Shown piece by piece: positions 49,796-60,654 of a stretch of 64,000 bases of DNA; the stretch's first letter is position 1, and each line of letters opens with the position of its first letter. The notes beneath the pieces were generated by a model. It had not been told where the DNA came from and made no database searches. It saw only the letters and a list, made by a program, of their open reading frames with translations. The stretch spans positions 1,927,150 to 1,991,149 of the forward strand of contig SCFE01000061.1 in assembly GCA_004352715.1 (NCBI GenBank), written 5' to 3'. Position numbers and translations under genes: made by a program. The stretch is from Hofstenia miamia (taxonomy: Eukaryota; Xenacoelomorpha; Acoela).

Positions 49796-52321
49796 ATTAG
49801 AACAGCACTATTTGCACACATTATGTGAAATTTTTATGCGAAAGAAATTTTTGTCACGGAATTATGACTATTTTGTCAATGGTGTTTGACATTGATTTTC
49901 ATATAGAAATATAAAGATGACTATACAAAAACTACAAATTAGTATGTTACTAGACCCTATAATTTGTGTTTTGAATAAAATTGTATAAAAATTGCCCAAA
50001 AATAATAACTATTTTGAAATAAATAATCTCTTAGGATTTTTCACCAAATTTTTTTTTCAAAAAATGATGACGTCAACAAAAATATTTGGATAAAAATTTT
50101 TTTTTTGTAATTTTTGCAAATTTTTTATCCCATAGTGCCTTTTTGCTAAACTTCATGACATTAGCATTATTATGTCAAAAATAAACCTTGTGTATTTCTA
50201 GTCCTCCCCTTTTGCAACCAACGTACATAAGAAAAGTTTTTTAGATTAGCGTTGATATACATATACACATAGGGCAAGACCGCAAGAATCTAAAATAGTA
50301 ACTAAAGTTAATTTGCGGCGATATAGCTTTTTGGGTAAAAGAAAATTAAAATTACTGAGATATTTGATGGACAGGAATGTTTGATGATTTGACAACCACA
50401 CTTGGTAAGAGTTAGGATGAGTTACCAAAGATTGGCTGTCACTGTTTAACAAAACGACTTCCATTAAGCCATAAAAAATCAAGTGTTTTATTGGGCCTTA
50501 TAATAAAACCTGTATAGTTTAGTATAATTGTAAAATTTAATATGAAATATTTTTTCAGTGAAGGACACTTTGTCAAAATTTTCAATTTTAAGCTCATTTA
50601 TAAATTTTAAATCTCACATAATTCAACGAAAATCAGATTATGGCATGTTCCTGGCTTGCTTACCCACTTAGTCATAGATGAATTTTTGTAAGTACTCTAA
50701 GCTTTTTGTGCCAATTTCTAATGAAGAAATCAAATAAACTTGTAGCTGAACTCCTGTATTCTGTATCAACTAAGAAGAACTCAAATGTGACTCTAGCAGT
50801 TAATTAATAATACATTGACCTGAAATCATTAGTACAAAGATTAAAAATTAAAAATGCAGAATTACAGAATTTGTTTAAATTGAAAATTTCTAGTGCCCAT
50901 CCTTAAATATTTGACTTGCTACTGTATATATATATATATAAATATTTTCAGTTTAATAAAGTTTTAATTATTTTATAAATTCCTCTTCGTTGCGTACCTG
51001 CTGACTTGCTCATTTGGATATATCCCGATCTTTACTAAACCATTTATGAAACTAGCATGCACTCGAAACATATATCAATCTCTTATAAAGGAGAAAAGTT
51101 CGACTGAGCAGTCTAAAATCTTAAAAATATATTTTATGTAGTTCAAGCCAATGTTCACGGCAGATTAATCTCAATAGAGATTAGATTTCAAAACAGCAAC
51201 ATGTCACAAAAACAAAAAGAACATGTGTTTTCACACATTCTCGTCAATAGTTGGAAAAATAAATGCTTTGCTATGCTTTACTTTAATGCAAAAGATCAGT
51301 TGCCTGTAGCATACCGTCAATGTCGCTTTAGAAGCTATATATTTAACAGTAATTAATGTCAACGCTATTGAATGACCCGATATAGAGGGAAAAAACTTTC
51401 TACAACAAACGTATTTATAATGAACATAACATAAATGAACAAGATGTAGTTGTGAGATGCTATTTAAGTTAGTTCATTTATTTCCGTGACAAACAAAGAC
51501 TTCTAATATGCATTCTTCTGAAAACTCATTGGAATCTGATGGATTGTTAGGTACATTTGGTGATTGTGTTCTTTTTGAAAGCGAAAACTGTGCTCAGGAA
51601 CATTTGTAGATGTCGAAAATAATAAACAACTAAGTGTGACATTTCCCTCAAACAACTGCTGCAGAAGTTTAACACTTTTTGCATTAAATTTTAGGCCATC
51701 TTTGGGATCAAAGTTTAAACTTTGTTACTCTATACCTCAACCAGAAGTTAGTGAATAGCACCGCATTTGTTGCTATTCTTACTCACTGTCTACACGAAAA
51801 ATTTGAAGTGATTGTTATGCTATCATTTAATAATCAAGATGTTAATTACTGATATAATAATGACTTTTAAAAAAGAACTTGTATTTTCTCTTCACTTTGA
51901 CTTGCATCAAATTGTTGCATAGATAAATTGTATTCAGAAAGGTGATTATACAAAACCGAAATTTGCTTTATTTAAACAATTACTCGGGCATTTTGATCTT
52001 CATTTGACAATTTTGATAACGGATAGCACATTTCAATGAAAATAAGAATTTTTTCAATTCTGTTAAATCAAATTTTAATTTTAGCGTTAGTTCAATACTA
52101 TATATTTTTTTACCAATATAGCAGTAATCTTTAAAATTTGAGAACATTTTATTGAAGTGTTAAATAATGCCATCTCGATTTTAATTTGTAAATGTCAATT
52201 ATAAATTTATATTTAGATAATTACTTGAAATAGATGTCATTTTAAAATTATTTAACTTTTTTCCGAAAGTCATCATTGCCTGTGTGAAAAAGGAAGTGAC
52301 GGTTACATGTTCATGCTTTAA
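49796..52321. other. AT-rich DNA, nothing recognised
   Basis: A short (TA)n lies at about 50922-50941. No gene or repeat is supported; the open frame 50246-50482 (-) lacks motifs. Confidence 0.55.
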
Positions 52322-52468
52322 GGGGTGCCACACGGTTAGTCTTTTGACTATAGTAAAAAAACGTTTTTCATTATAGTTGAGGTTTAGGACTTAGTCAAAT
52401 TATGAAATAGAAATTGTGTTCTATTTGAAAATGTCTATTGGTCTTTTGTCTAACCGTGTGGCATCCCC
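52322..52468. mobile_element. 147-bp MITE with GGGGTGCCACACGGTTAG ends
   Basis: Left terminus GGGGTGCCACACGGTTAG and the inverse CTAACCGTGTGGCATCCCC at the right differ by one base over 18-19 positions. The inverted similarity extends inward (TCTTTTGACTATAG against CTATTGGTCTTTTGTC). It is non-coding. The target duplication is not evident, so the superfamily is open. Confidence 0.65.
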
Positions 52469-52530
52469 AATAGTCAAATTTTTTAATTTATAGAAGGCCT
52501 TGAATACATTAATGGAGTACAGAATTGATT

Positions 52531-52700
52531 TAAGGCTGGTCGTACACTGCCGGTAAGTAAAGTAAATTAAAAAATTTTTACTTACCGGCAGTGTACGAGC
52601 TCTTAAGTAAAGTAAGGTTTCGAGTAGATAATTACACAATCGGTTCTGTTCGATTTTTTAGTAAACCTTTACGGCAGTGTACGAGGTCTTGAGTAAAGTA
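52531..52700. mobile_element. Inverted-repeat element around GTACACTGCCGGTAAGTAAA
   Basis: CGTACACTGCCGGTAAGTAAA (52541-52561) is followed within 20 bases by its inverse TTTACTTACCGGCAGTGTACG (52578-52598). A third, inverted copy of the end (CGGCAGTGTACGAG) lies at 52672-52685. GTAAAGTAA words recur throughout. It could be a foldback element or two overlapping MITE copies. No open frame is present. Confidence 0.6.
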
Positions 52701-53019
52701 AAGTAAAGTTGCGTTCAGACGACAACCTTTCGATGCGCATTACTGAAGCAAAACATTAAAATTAAAAACGAATTTTATTGGATGTTTAATTCTGTAGATA
52801 TTGTTATACAATATTGCCAAGAATAAGTAGTTAATTACTGATTGTTCAAAGAACGAAATTACCTGTTTAAAGTTTCTAGAGCCGCCAAATACCGATACTG
52901 AAACCAATACCGCTATATTATGACAATACCGAAAAATACGTGGTATCTTGCCTAAAATATTGATTGGTACATTATTTAAAAGTAGGCTGTGTATTATGTA
53001 CAAGCCCGCGGGTCAATGT
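52701..53019. other. AT-rich DNA before the gap
   Basis: No feature is supported; the minus-strand open frame 52740-53003 has no motif. Confidence 0.5.
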
Positions 53020-54019
53020 NNNNNNNNNNNNNNNNNNNNNNNNNNNNNNNNNNNNNNNNNNNNNNNNNNNNNNNNNNNNNNNNNNNNNNNNNNNNNNNNN
53101 NNNNNNNNNNNNNNNNNNNNNNNNNNNNNNNNNNNNNNNNNNNNNNNNNNNNNNNNNNNNNNNNNNNNNNNNNNNNNNNNNNNNNNNNNNNNNNNNNNNN
53201 NNNNNNNNNNNNNNNNNNNNNNNNNNNNNNNNNNNNNNNNNNNNNNNNNNNNNNNNNNNNNNNNNNNNNNNNNNNNNNNNNNNNNNNNNNNNNNNNNNNN
53301 NNNNNNNNNNNNNNNNNNNNNNNNNNNNNNNNNNNNNNNNNNNNNNNNNNNNNNNNNNNNNNNNNNNNNNNNNNNNNNNNNNNNNNNNNNNNNNNNNNNN
53401 NNNNNNNNNNNNNNNNNNNNNNNNNNNNNNNNNNNNNNNNNNNNNNNNNNNNNNNNNNNNNNNNNNNNNNNNNNNNNNNNNNNNNNNNNNNNNNNNNNNN
53501 NNNNNNNNNNNNNNNNNNNNNNNNNNNNNNNNNNNNNNNNNNNNNNNNNNNNNNNNNNNNNNNNNNNNNNNNNNNNNNNNNNNNNNNNNNNNNNNNNNNN
53601 NNNNNNNNNNNNNNNNNNNNNNNNNNNNNNNNNNNNNNNNNNNNNNNNNNNNNNNNNNNNNNNNNNNNNNNNNNNNNNNNNNNNNNNNNNNNNNNNNNNN
53701 NNNNNNNNNNNNNNNNNNNNNNNNNNNNNNNNNNNNNNNNNNNNNNNNNNNNNNNNNNNNNNNNNNNNNNNNNNNNNNNNNNNNNNNNNNNNNNNNNNNN
53801 NNNNNNNNNNNNNNNNNNNNNNNNNNNNNNNNNNNNNNNNNNNNNNNNNNNNNNNNNNNNNNNNNNNNNNNNNNNNNNNNNNNNNNNNNNNNNNNNNNNN
53901 NNNNNNNNNNNNNNNNNNNNNNNNNNNNNNNNNNNNNNNNNNNNNNNNNNNNNNNNNNNNNNNNNNNNNNNNNNNNNNNNNNNNNNNNNNNNNNNNNNNN
54001 NNNNNNNNNNNNNNNNNNN
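53020..54019. other. Assembly gap of exactly 1000 N
   Basis: A default-size gap; the right edge is (TA)n (54020-54050). Open frames across it are artefacts. Confidence 0.95.
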
Positions 54020-54050
<31 letters not shown>

Positions 54051-54054
<4 letters not shown>

Positions 54055-54815
54055 ATATACATAAATATAACGTATTAAAACGTAAAAAATTGATAAATAT
54101 ACGTAAATGTTTTATACTGAAATCTTTTAATGGTAGGAATAATTTCCAATATTACAATTTATTCATAAGTTGTGAATTAGAGAAACAAGGCGACTAAAAA
54201 ATAAAATTTGAACAATACATATGTAAAACGTGTAAATCCAACATTGGACATGGAAATGAATAGGGATAGGGATTTGTGCCCGTTATAGCTGTCCTATCTT
54301 TCATTGCTTACAGTATTATTATGATTACTTTTAGATTGCTCTATATGTTTATTGTAAAGTTCTTGTGTACGATGTATTTAATATTTAGTAATTTAGTGGA
54401 CTGTCGACTTATTTACGAACTAAATTTATTGCCGACTGCATTGATTGTTCACATGTACGAAAGGCTAACATGTATCACTATATCTGTAGGGCTATTACAT
54501 GTAAGGAAAAATAACAAGCTAAAGCACCAGAATTGCATTATTTCCTTTTATTTACATAGTCATAATAACAAGGACAATCAATGCATTCAGAATCTCAACA
54601 TCAAAAATATCATAAAACACTTTAGATTTATGCAAAAGCAAAATAGATAAATTTGTGGATGTACTATCATGCCAAAATTTTACAAATTTGTACTTCACTT
54701 TGTAATCAATCAATATCAGCCAGAGCTAGAAATTCTACTTTTTCATATGGTGCTGTTTAATTTCATTTTATTTTTGCATATGATCATTTTATAATGTTAG
54801 TAAATGCTCTTATTA
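54051..54815. other. AT-rich DNA with one 124-codon ORF
   Basis: 54276-54650 (+) encodes a hydrophobic first third (FIAYSIIMITFRLLYMFIV, FLCTMYLIF) and a basic, Asn/His-rich tail. No family was recognised, there is no clear splice context, and its length is near what chance allows in so large an AT-rich window. It is listed as unexplained, not as a gene. Confidence 0.4.
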
Positions 54816-56015
54816 TCATTTCATTTCTTTTCACAGCTTCATTCTAGTAACCCTCTCAGCTCAGGGAACTCACCAGTTCCCAGTGAGTCTGAAAGCTTTC
54901 CTCAGGACTCTAGCTGTTCCTAGCAATGCTGCCTTTTGTGCTACTGCTCCTCCCCACTTTGGTACTCCCAACTCCTCCAAGTATCTCTTATGTTTCTTAC
55001 TCACTGCCCCTAGTACTCCTACAACTACTAGGACTACTTTAACCTTCATTAACTTCCACAGCCTTTCTATTTCCTCTGCAACCTCCCAGTACTTGTCTAT
55101 CTTCGTTTTTCTCCTTGCTTTCTACATTCCTGTCCTTTGGTACTGCTATGTCTACCACTGTTCCCAATCTTTTCTCTTTGTCTACTACTACTATGTCTGG
55201 CCTCCATGCTTCTATCAACTTGCTTGTCTGTATGTTGAAGTCCCACAGTATCTTAACCTTCTCATTTTCTATGACGCCATGTTGCTTGTGCTCATACCAC
55301 TTGTTTCTTGCTACTAACCCATGCTGCTTGCTCAAACTCCAGTGTACCGTTCTTCCCACCGTGCCAACTTCTCACACCCTGCTATCAGATGATCTACTGT
55401 CTCCGCCTCTTTCTTACATAGCCTACACTTATCACTTACTTCTACTCTTCTGTCTATATGCTTCTTCACCAAGTTTGTTCTTATTGCTTGCTTCTGTGCT
55501 GCCATTATCAGTGCTTCTGTTTCTCTTTTTAGTCCTGCCTTCTTTAACCACTTGTTGCTTTCTTCTCTGTCACACATTTCTGCGTTCCTCCAGTATTCTA
55601 CATGCAGTACCTTCTGCCTATTCCTTGTTTGTCTCTCTGATTCTATCCTACTCTGGTATGCCTTCTTTCTTTCACTCTCAGTTCTTATCTTCCTTAACTC
55701 CTTGGAGACCTCCAGTACGGACCCCTTAGGTTCTTCAACATATTCCTTTATCCCTAGTGCTTCTGCTTTTACAATTTCTTCTACATATAGCAGTCCTTTC
55801 CCTCCCTTATGCCTTGCCAAGTACAGCCTATCTACATCTCCATTTAAGTTGAATGCTCTCTCTGCTGCTACTATCTTCCTTGTCTCTCTGTCTAATTCTC
55901 TCAGTTCATTCCTGCCGAATATCTCAACACTGGTATCGCTCACGTATTAATTGCCTTTATGCTGTTCTGCCCATTTAATGCTGACTTCTGTAGAACCTTC
56001 CTTACTCTCCTCGTG
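54816..56015 (-). mobile_element. R4/Dong-like LINE, 5'-truncated, copy 1
   Basis: This is the 3' part of a non-LTR element with a C-terminal restriction-like endonuclease. On the minus strand the frame begins at the RT thumb (SVEIFGRNELRELDRETRK, GDVDRLYLARHKGGKGLL) and continues to a CCHC finger (CRLCKKEAETVDHLIAGC). After a one-base shift near 55350 it reads RTVHWSLSKQHGLVARNKWY and the nuclease core WRPDIVVVDKEKRLGTVVDI (RPD plus downstream Asp). The catalytic RT palm is absent. The element is bounded by TTATTA at 54810 and by ATTATTATTA at 56017, consistent with insertion into TAA/TTA repeats as known for the Dong group. It is inactive through truncation and frameshift. Confidence 0.85.
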
Positions 56016-56043
56016 TATTATTATTACTGTTATTTATTTACAG

Positions 56044-56072
56044 CAATAAATTTGCTTTGACTCTTATTATTA
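56044..56072 (+). mobile_element. LINE 3' tail, split by R4-like copy 2
   Basis: These 29 bases (CAATAAATTTGCTTTGACTC plus TTATTATTA) are identical to the 3' end of the LINE at 59973-60001. The (TTA)n expected after it resumes only at 57405, on the other side of the minus-strand element, so that element probably inserted into this tail. Confidence 0.7.
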
Positions 56073-57404
56073 TCCTTGCATCTCACAGAATCATGCTGGT
56101 ATCCCTCTCAGCTCGGAGAACTCACCAGTTCCCAGGGAGTCTGAGAGCTTTCCTCAGGACTCTAGCTGTTCCTAACAGTGCTGCCTTCTGTGCTACTGCT
56201 CCTCCCCACTTTGGTCCTCCCAACTCCTTCAAGTATCTCTTATGCTTCTTACTCACTGCTCCTAGTGCTCCTACAACTACTAGGACTACTTCAACTTTCT
56301 TTAACTTCCACAGCCTTTCTATTTCCTCTGCCAACTCCCTGTACTTGTCTATCTTCTTTTTTCTCCTTGCTTTCACATTTCTGTCCTTTGATACTGCTAT
56401 GTCTATCACTGTTCCCAATCTTTTCTCTTTGTCTACTACTACTATGTCTGGCCGCCATGCTTCTATTNNNNNNNNNNNNNNNNNNNNNNNNNNNNNNNNN
56501 NNNNNNNNNNNNNNNNNNNNNNNNNNNNNNNNNNNNNNNNNNNNNNNNNNNNNNNNNNNNNNNNNNNNNNNNNNNNNNNNNNNNNNNNNNNNNNNNNNNN
56601 NNNNNNNNNNNNNNNNNNNNNNNNNNNNNNNNNNNNNNNNNNNNNNNNNNNNNNNNNNNNNNNNNNNNNNNNNNNNNNNNNNNNNNNNNNNNNNNNNNNN
56701 NNNNNNNNNNNNNNNNNNNNNNNNNNNNNNNNNNNNNNNNNNNNNNNNNNNNNNNNNNNNNNNNNNNNNNNNNNNNNNNNNNNNNNNNNNNNNNNNNNNN
56801 NNNNNNNNNNNNNNNNNNNNNNNNNNNNNNNNNNNNNNNNNNNNNNNNNNNNNNNNNNNNNNNNNNNNNNNNNNNNNNNNNNNNNNNNNNNNNNNNNNNN
56901 NNNNNNNNNNNNNNNNNNNNNNNNNNNNNNNNNNNNNNNNNNNNNNNNNNNNNNNNNNNNNNNNNNNNTCTTCTCTATCACACTTTTCTGTGTTCCTCCA
57001 GTATTCTCCATGCATTGCCTTCTGCCTATACCTTGTTTGTCTCTCTGATTCCATCCTACTCTGGTATATCTTCTTTCCTCCACTCTCAGTTCTTATCTTC
57101 TTTAACTCCTTAGTGACCTCTAGTAGGGACCCCTTAGGTTGCTCTTGTACATATTCTTTTAGCCCTAGTGCTTCTGCTTCTACAGTTTCCTCCACACTTA
57201 GCAGCCCTTTCCCTCCCTTATGCCTTGCCATGTACAGCCTATCTACATCTCCATTGAGGTTGAATGCTCTCTCTGCTGCTAGTATCTTCCTTGTCTCCCT
57301 GTCTAATTCCCTCAGTTCATTCTTGTTCCACCTAACTATTCCTGCCGAATATCTCACCACTGGTATCGCCCATGTATTAATTGCCTTTATTCTGTTCTTC
57401 TTCT
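56073..57404 (-). mobile_element. R4/Dong-like LINE, 5'-truncated, copy 2
   Basis: Head-to-tail with copy 1 and clearly the same family. From its 5' side: AINTWAIPVVRYSAGIVRWN, LRELDRETRKILAAERAFNL and GDVDRLYMARHKGGKGLL, then a 501-base gap (56468-56968) hiding the CCHC finger. It resumes with IEAWRPDIVVVDKEKRLGTV, KKKIDKYRELAEEIERLW and VVVGALGAVSKKHKRYLKEL, the conserved C-terminal end of these proteins. The visible parts have no internal stop over long stretches and are better preserved than copy 1. The RT palm is missing. TTATTATTA lies on the left and a long (TTA)n on the right. Confidence 0.87.
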
Positions 57405-57466
57405 CATTATTATTATTATTATTAATATTATTAACATTATTAATATTATTATTATTATTATTATTA
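57405..57466. repeat. (TTA)n microsatellite
   Basis: Triplet repeat with a few interruptions (TTAATA, TTAACA), lying between the R4-like element and the next LINE. Probably the tail of the LINE fragment at 56044. Confidence 0.85.
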
Positions 57467-60002
57467 TCAATGATTTAAACCTAGGTGTAGTCAATTATGA
57501 TATACCAACTTGGTCCAAGACAATGATAGACTACATTATACATGATAAGGAAAATTATATGGATTTTAAGTATGTAGTTTTTAGCAGTTTTTCAGATCAC
57601 AATTTAATTGTTGCAATAAACAAAAACTGGCATGACACAGTTTTGGAATATGTGAAAGTCGCTCTTAGAAACTTTTCTAACTTCAAACTATCCAGCTTTT
57701 CTAATGATCTGGAGAGTTTAACTGGGACTACATCTACTTTTGCCATAATATTTCAATAAAACCAGCATTCTTTCTAAATTCTTTTAAAAATTGTTTTGAT
57801 AAACATGCCACACTGATCTTTAAAAAGGTTAGTAAAAATTCAAAAATCTCAAATGAATTCTATCCACCATCTATCACATGAAATGATGTGAAGCATTTAA
57901 GAGGCTGTGTATTGAAAGGTCTAATGCTGCCGAGGCAAATTATCTTTGCCTGAAAAACGATTCTGAATGCAGTTTAAGGAGTTTCATGGCTGACAAAGAG
58001 AAGCAGGCATATGCTGAATGCAGAGATTCTGATGCTAAATGGAAATACATTAAACACTTAGCAAAAAATACCATCAAATCCAGTCACATAAAATCAATTA
58101 GAAATGGTAATCAGATAATAACAAACAAAAAACAAATTGTTGAATTTTTTTTAATAAGGCTTTCATAAACATGGGAAATCTTGGTCTTCATAGATATACC
58201 ACACTGACTCGTTCTCATAGATGGTGTGACGGTAAGCCTTTCCATTTCTCCTGCGTTTCACTATACAAAATCAGACGGGCAATTAATAGCTTGAAAAACA
58301 AGTCGGCTGGTTCATATGGCGTTCCAATTCACATTATTAAAAAACTCGATGACTATCCTCAGACACTTCCAGTCCATTGTAAATGATGCCATTAGCAGCT
58401 CCGTTTTTCCAACTCCCTTAAAAAAGTCAGACATTATTCCCATATATAAAATGTTTTGAAAAGCTACTTTGTGAACAAATAGTTGAGTATATAGAAGACA
58501 ATAATTTAATTTCAGACAATCAATTTGCATATAAGACGTCATCTTCAAGTTCTCATTGTGTGTTGAGATTAAAGGAGACCATAAGATCAAACTTAAACTC
58601 TAACCTTTGTTCATGTATTGTCCTCACTTACCTGAGCAAAGCCTTTGATAGCATAGACCACATGTTGTTAATGGAAAAGTTATTACACAGGAATTTTAGC
58701 GCTGATGCTGTAAAATGGCTTGAGGATTTCATTCAGAACAGATTGCAAAGAGTTAAGTTAAATAATACTTTTTCAAATTATGAAACTACCTTGTGAGGAG
58801 TGCCCCAAGGGACTGTTTTAGGTCTGCTGTTATTTACTTTGTATATCGATGACATACAATCAGTTGTGAATAAATCTAAATTAATTTTGTATGCTGATGA
58901 CATTTGTATTATTTCTTCAGGCAACACACTTGCTAATGCTAAAGCAAAATTGCAGAGTGGTATTGATAGAGTAATGGAATATCTCACTAATAATTGTTTT
59001 AAAATAAACACAACCAAAACGCAGTTTGGAGTTTTCTTCAATGATATAATTGAACCACAAGCTCAAATTATTATTTTACAGGAAACTGTGGATAGTCAAA
59101 CCAACATAAATTACTTAGGTGTTGATATTGATAATAAATTAGTTTTCAACAAATTTTTTCAGAACAAAATTAGTAAAATGTGCAAGGGAATCCGCTACTA
59201 GTACGCGATGAGGCATCTATCTGTACATGTTGAAGTTTTGCATGCCTTTGTACTGTCACACTTGAACTATTGTTCATTTCTATTCATCAGTCTATCTACC
59301 CAACAGAAAAAGAAACCAACTGAAGCAATCAATTGGGGGATTCGTACTAAGTATAGTATCCCAAAATATGAATCAGTAAATTACATAATGAAACAATTAA
59401 ACATTTTACCTTCATATGAAACTATAAAACTTCAATCTTTAAATCTATTCCATAAATTCATGTTTGATCATAAATCAATTAAGTTTCTTGATATTCATCA
59501 ACAAGACCAACAGAGGTAATAAAGCGGCATCAATACTAAAAAATAGCACTAAATTCTGGGACAGTTCCTTTAGCTTAAATATAATAAAATTGTGGAATGC
59601 CTTAGACAATGATATAAGATATCAACCTAAATTAAAATTATTTAATAAAATACTGAAAGAGAACCTGAGAAATAACGTGTATTTGCAATACCAGTGATCT
59701 TATAAATTACATTAGATTCACCCATTTTTATTGTATTTGTTGACAATTTGTTTTTATTTTTTATTTTATTCATAATTATTCTGAATAGAATTGTTTCGAA
59801 TTATTATATTATTATTAAAATATACAAAATCCATAAACCACCTACACAAACATTCACACAAACATTGATTATAGTAGTATATATTGTACATATTAATTTG
59901 TAGGTAAATATTTCTTTATATTTTATTTTTCTTTTGTCACATGTTAATTTGTAGATTTGTTTATACGTTGAACAATAAATTTGCTTTGACTCTTATTATT
60001 AA

Positions 60003-60048
<46 letters not shown>
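57467..60048 (+). mobile_element. CR1/L2-like LINE, 5'-truncated, decayed
   Basis: The element starts near the end of the endonuclease: TMIDYIIHDKENYMDFKYVV and SSFSDHNLIVAINK, where SDH is the last catalytic motif. After a broken linker come the RT blocks: AINSLKNKSAGSYGVPIHII, VLTYLSKAFDSIDHMLLMEK (motif A), GVPQGTVLGLLLFTLYIDDI (motif B after a stop at 58795), LILYADDICIISSG (active site YADD), FKINTTKTQFGVFF and NYLGVDIDNKLVFNK. A C-terminal domain follows to about 59697. The 3' region ends with the shared CAATAAATTTGCTTTGACTC and (TTA)n at 59993-60048. Several stops and frame changes make it inactive. It is the best-preserved member of the family whose tails occur at 6726 and 56044. Confidence 0.88.
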
Positions 60049-60050
<2 letters not shown>

Positions 60051-60477
60051 AATAAAGACAATCTATAAGCAACATAAATACATTATTTCTGTCTTATCAA
60101 TTACAGAAATTAAAGCTCATGCTAGTAATTTCTAAATGTCCATAGTACTTGATTTGTATTTATGATGCCTTGTGTGACAGCATATTAAATAAATAACAAG
60201 CGTAAATTCCTTCAAATCTATACTCATTTTACTAAATATCAAACCCAAAAGGTTCATACATGAAATCTAGTCTATGTGAACTTATAATATTTATTTAAAT
60301 ATTTAAGTCAATCACAAATTTATATTACAATGTATAAATTCAAAAAGTTAGACCGATTTATTTGTGTAGTTAAGACAGGCCTTAAGAAAGTATTTTTTGG
60401 CTGGTGGGAGTGAAATTAAGAAATCTATACCCACACATAACTACTAAAAATTCACATCTCTAATAAATTCTTTTTAG
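60049..60477. other. AT-rich DNA with one arm of the 11.8-kb hairpin family
   Basis: 60352-60385 (GACCGATTTATTTGTGTAGT onward, ending AAGACAGGCCTTA) matches the right arm of the element at 11828-12006. No partner arm was seen nearby. The remainder shows nothing. Confidence 0.55.
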
Positions 60478-60654
60478 CACAATATTTTTAAAGAGTCCAT
60501 CAAAGCAGATAAAACTACTCTTCAAGAGTCATCGTCTGGAAGCTTTTCTACTCCTAATTATTTTTGGCATCATTACTTTTGTGAGTGGAATGATTACCGA
60601 GAATGGTCTCATTGTATTCTTTTTTGCTACCATTCAAACAATTCTCTTGATTTG
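60478..60654 (+). CDS. Transmembrane exon of unknown gene
   Basis: Seen: acceptor TTCTTTTTAG, then an open frame of 58 codons reading TIFLKSPSKQIKLLFKSHRL then EAFLLLIIFGIITFVSGMI then TENG then LIVFFFATIQTILLIW, and donor GATTTG|GTAAAC. Two hydrophobic helices joined by a four-residue polar turn, preceded by a basic stretch, predict a membrane hairpin with the basic side in the cytosol. The frame leaves two bases (TG) that the exon at 61924 completes to Trp. A second frame is also open across the interval (HNIFKESIKADK...), but its composition is less protein-like. It may be the 3' part of the gene with exons at 2535-24392. The direct join is out of phase at this acceptor, so an intervening exon or another acceptor (after TTTTTAAAG) would be needed. 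Confidence 0.5.

Noticed and set aside
55115-55950. Long plus-strand hydrophobic open frames at 55-57 kb
   Set aside because: They are the antisense of the R4-like endonuclease/RT frames, which carry the recognisable motifs. The Ser/Leu-rich composition is the usual shadow.
59991-60048. (TTA)n as a CRISPR-like or satellite array
   Set aside because: It is a plain triplet microsatellite at a LINE 3' end, without spacers.
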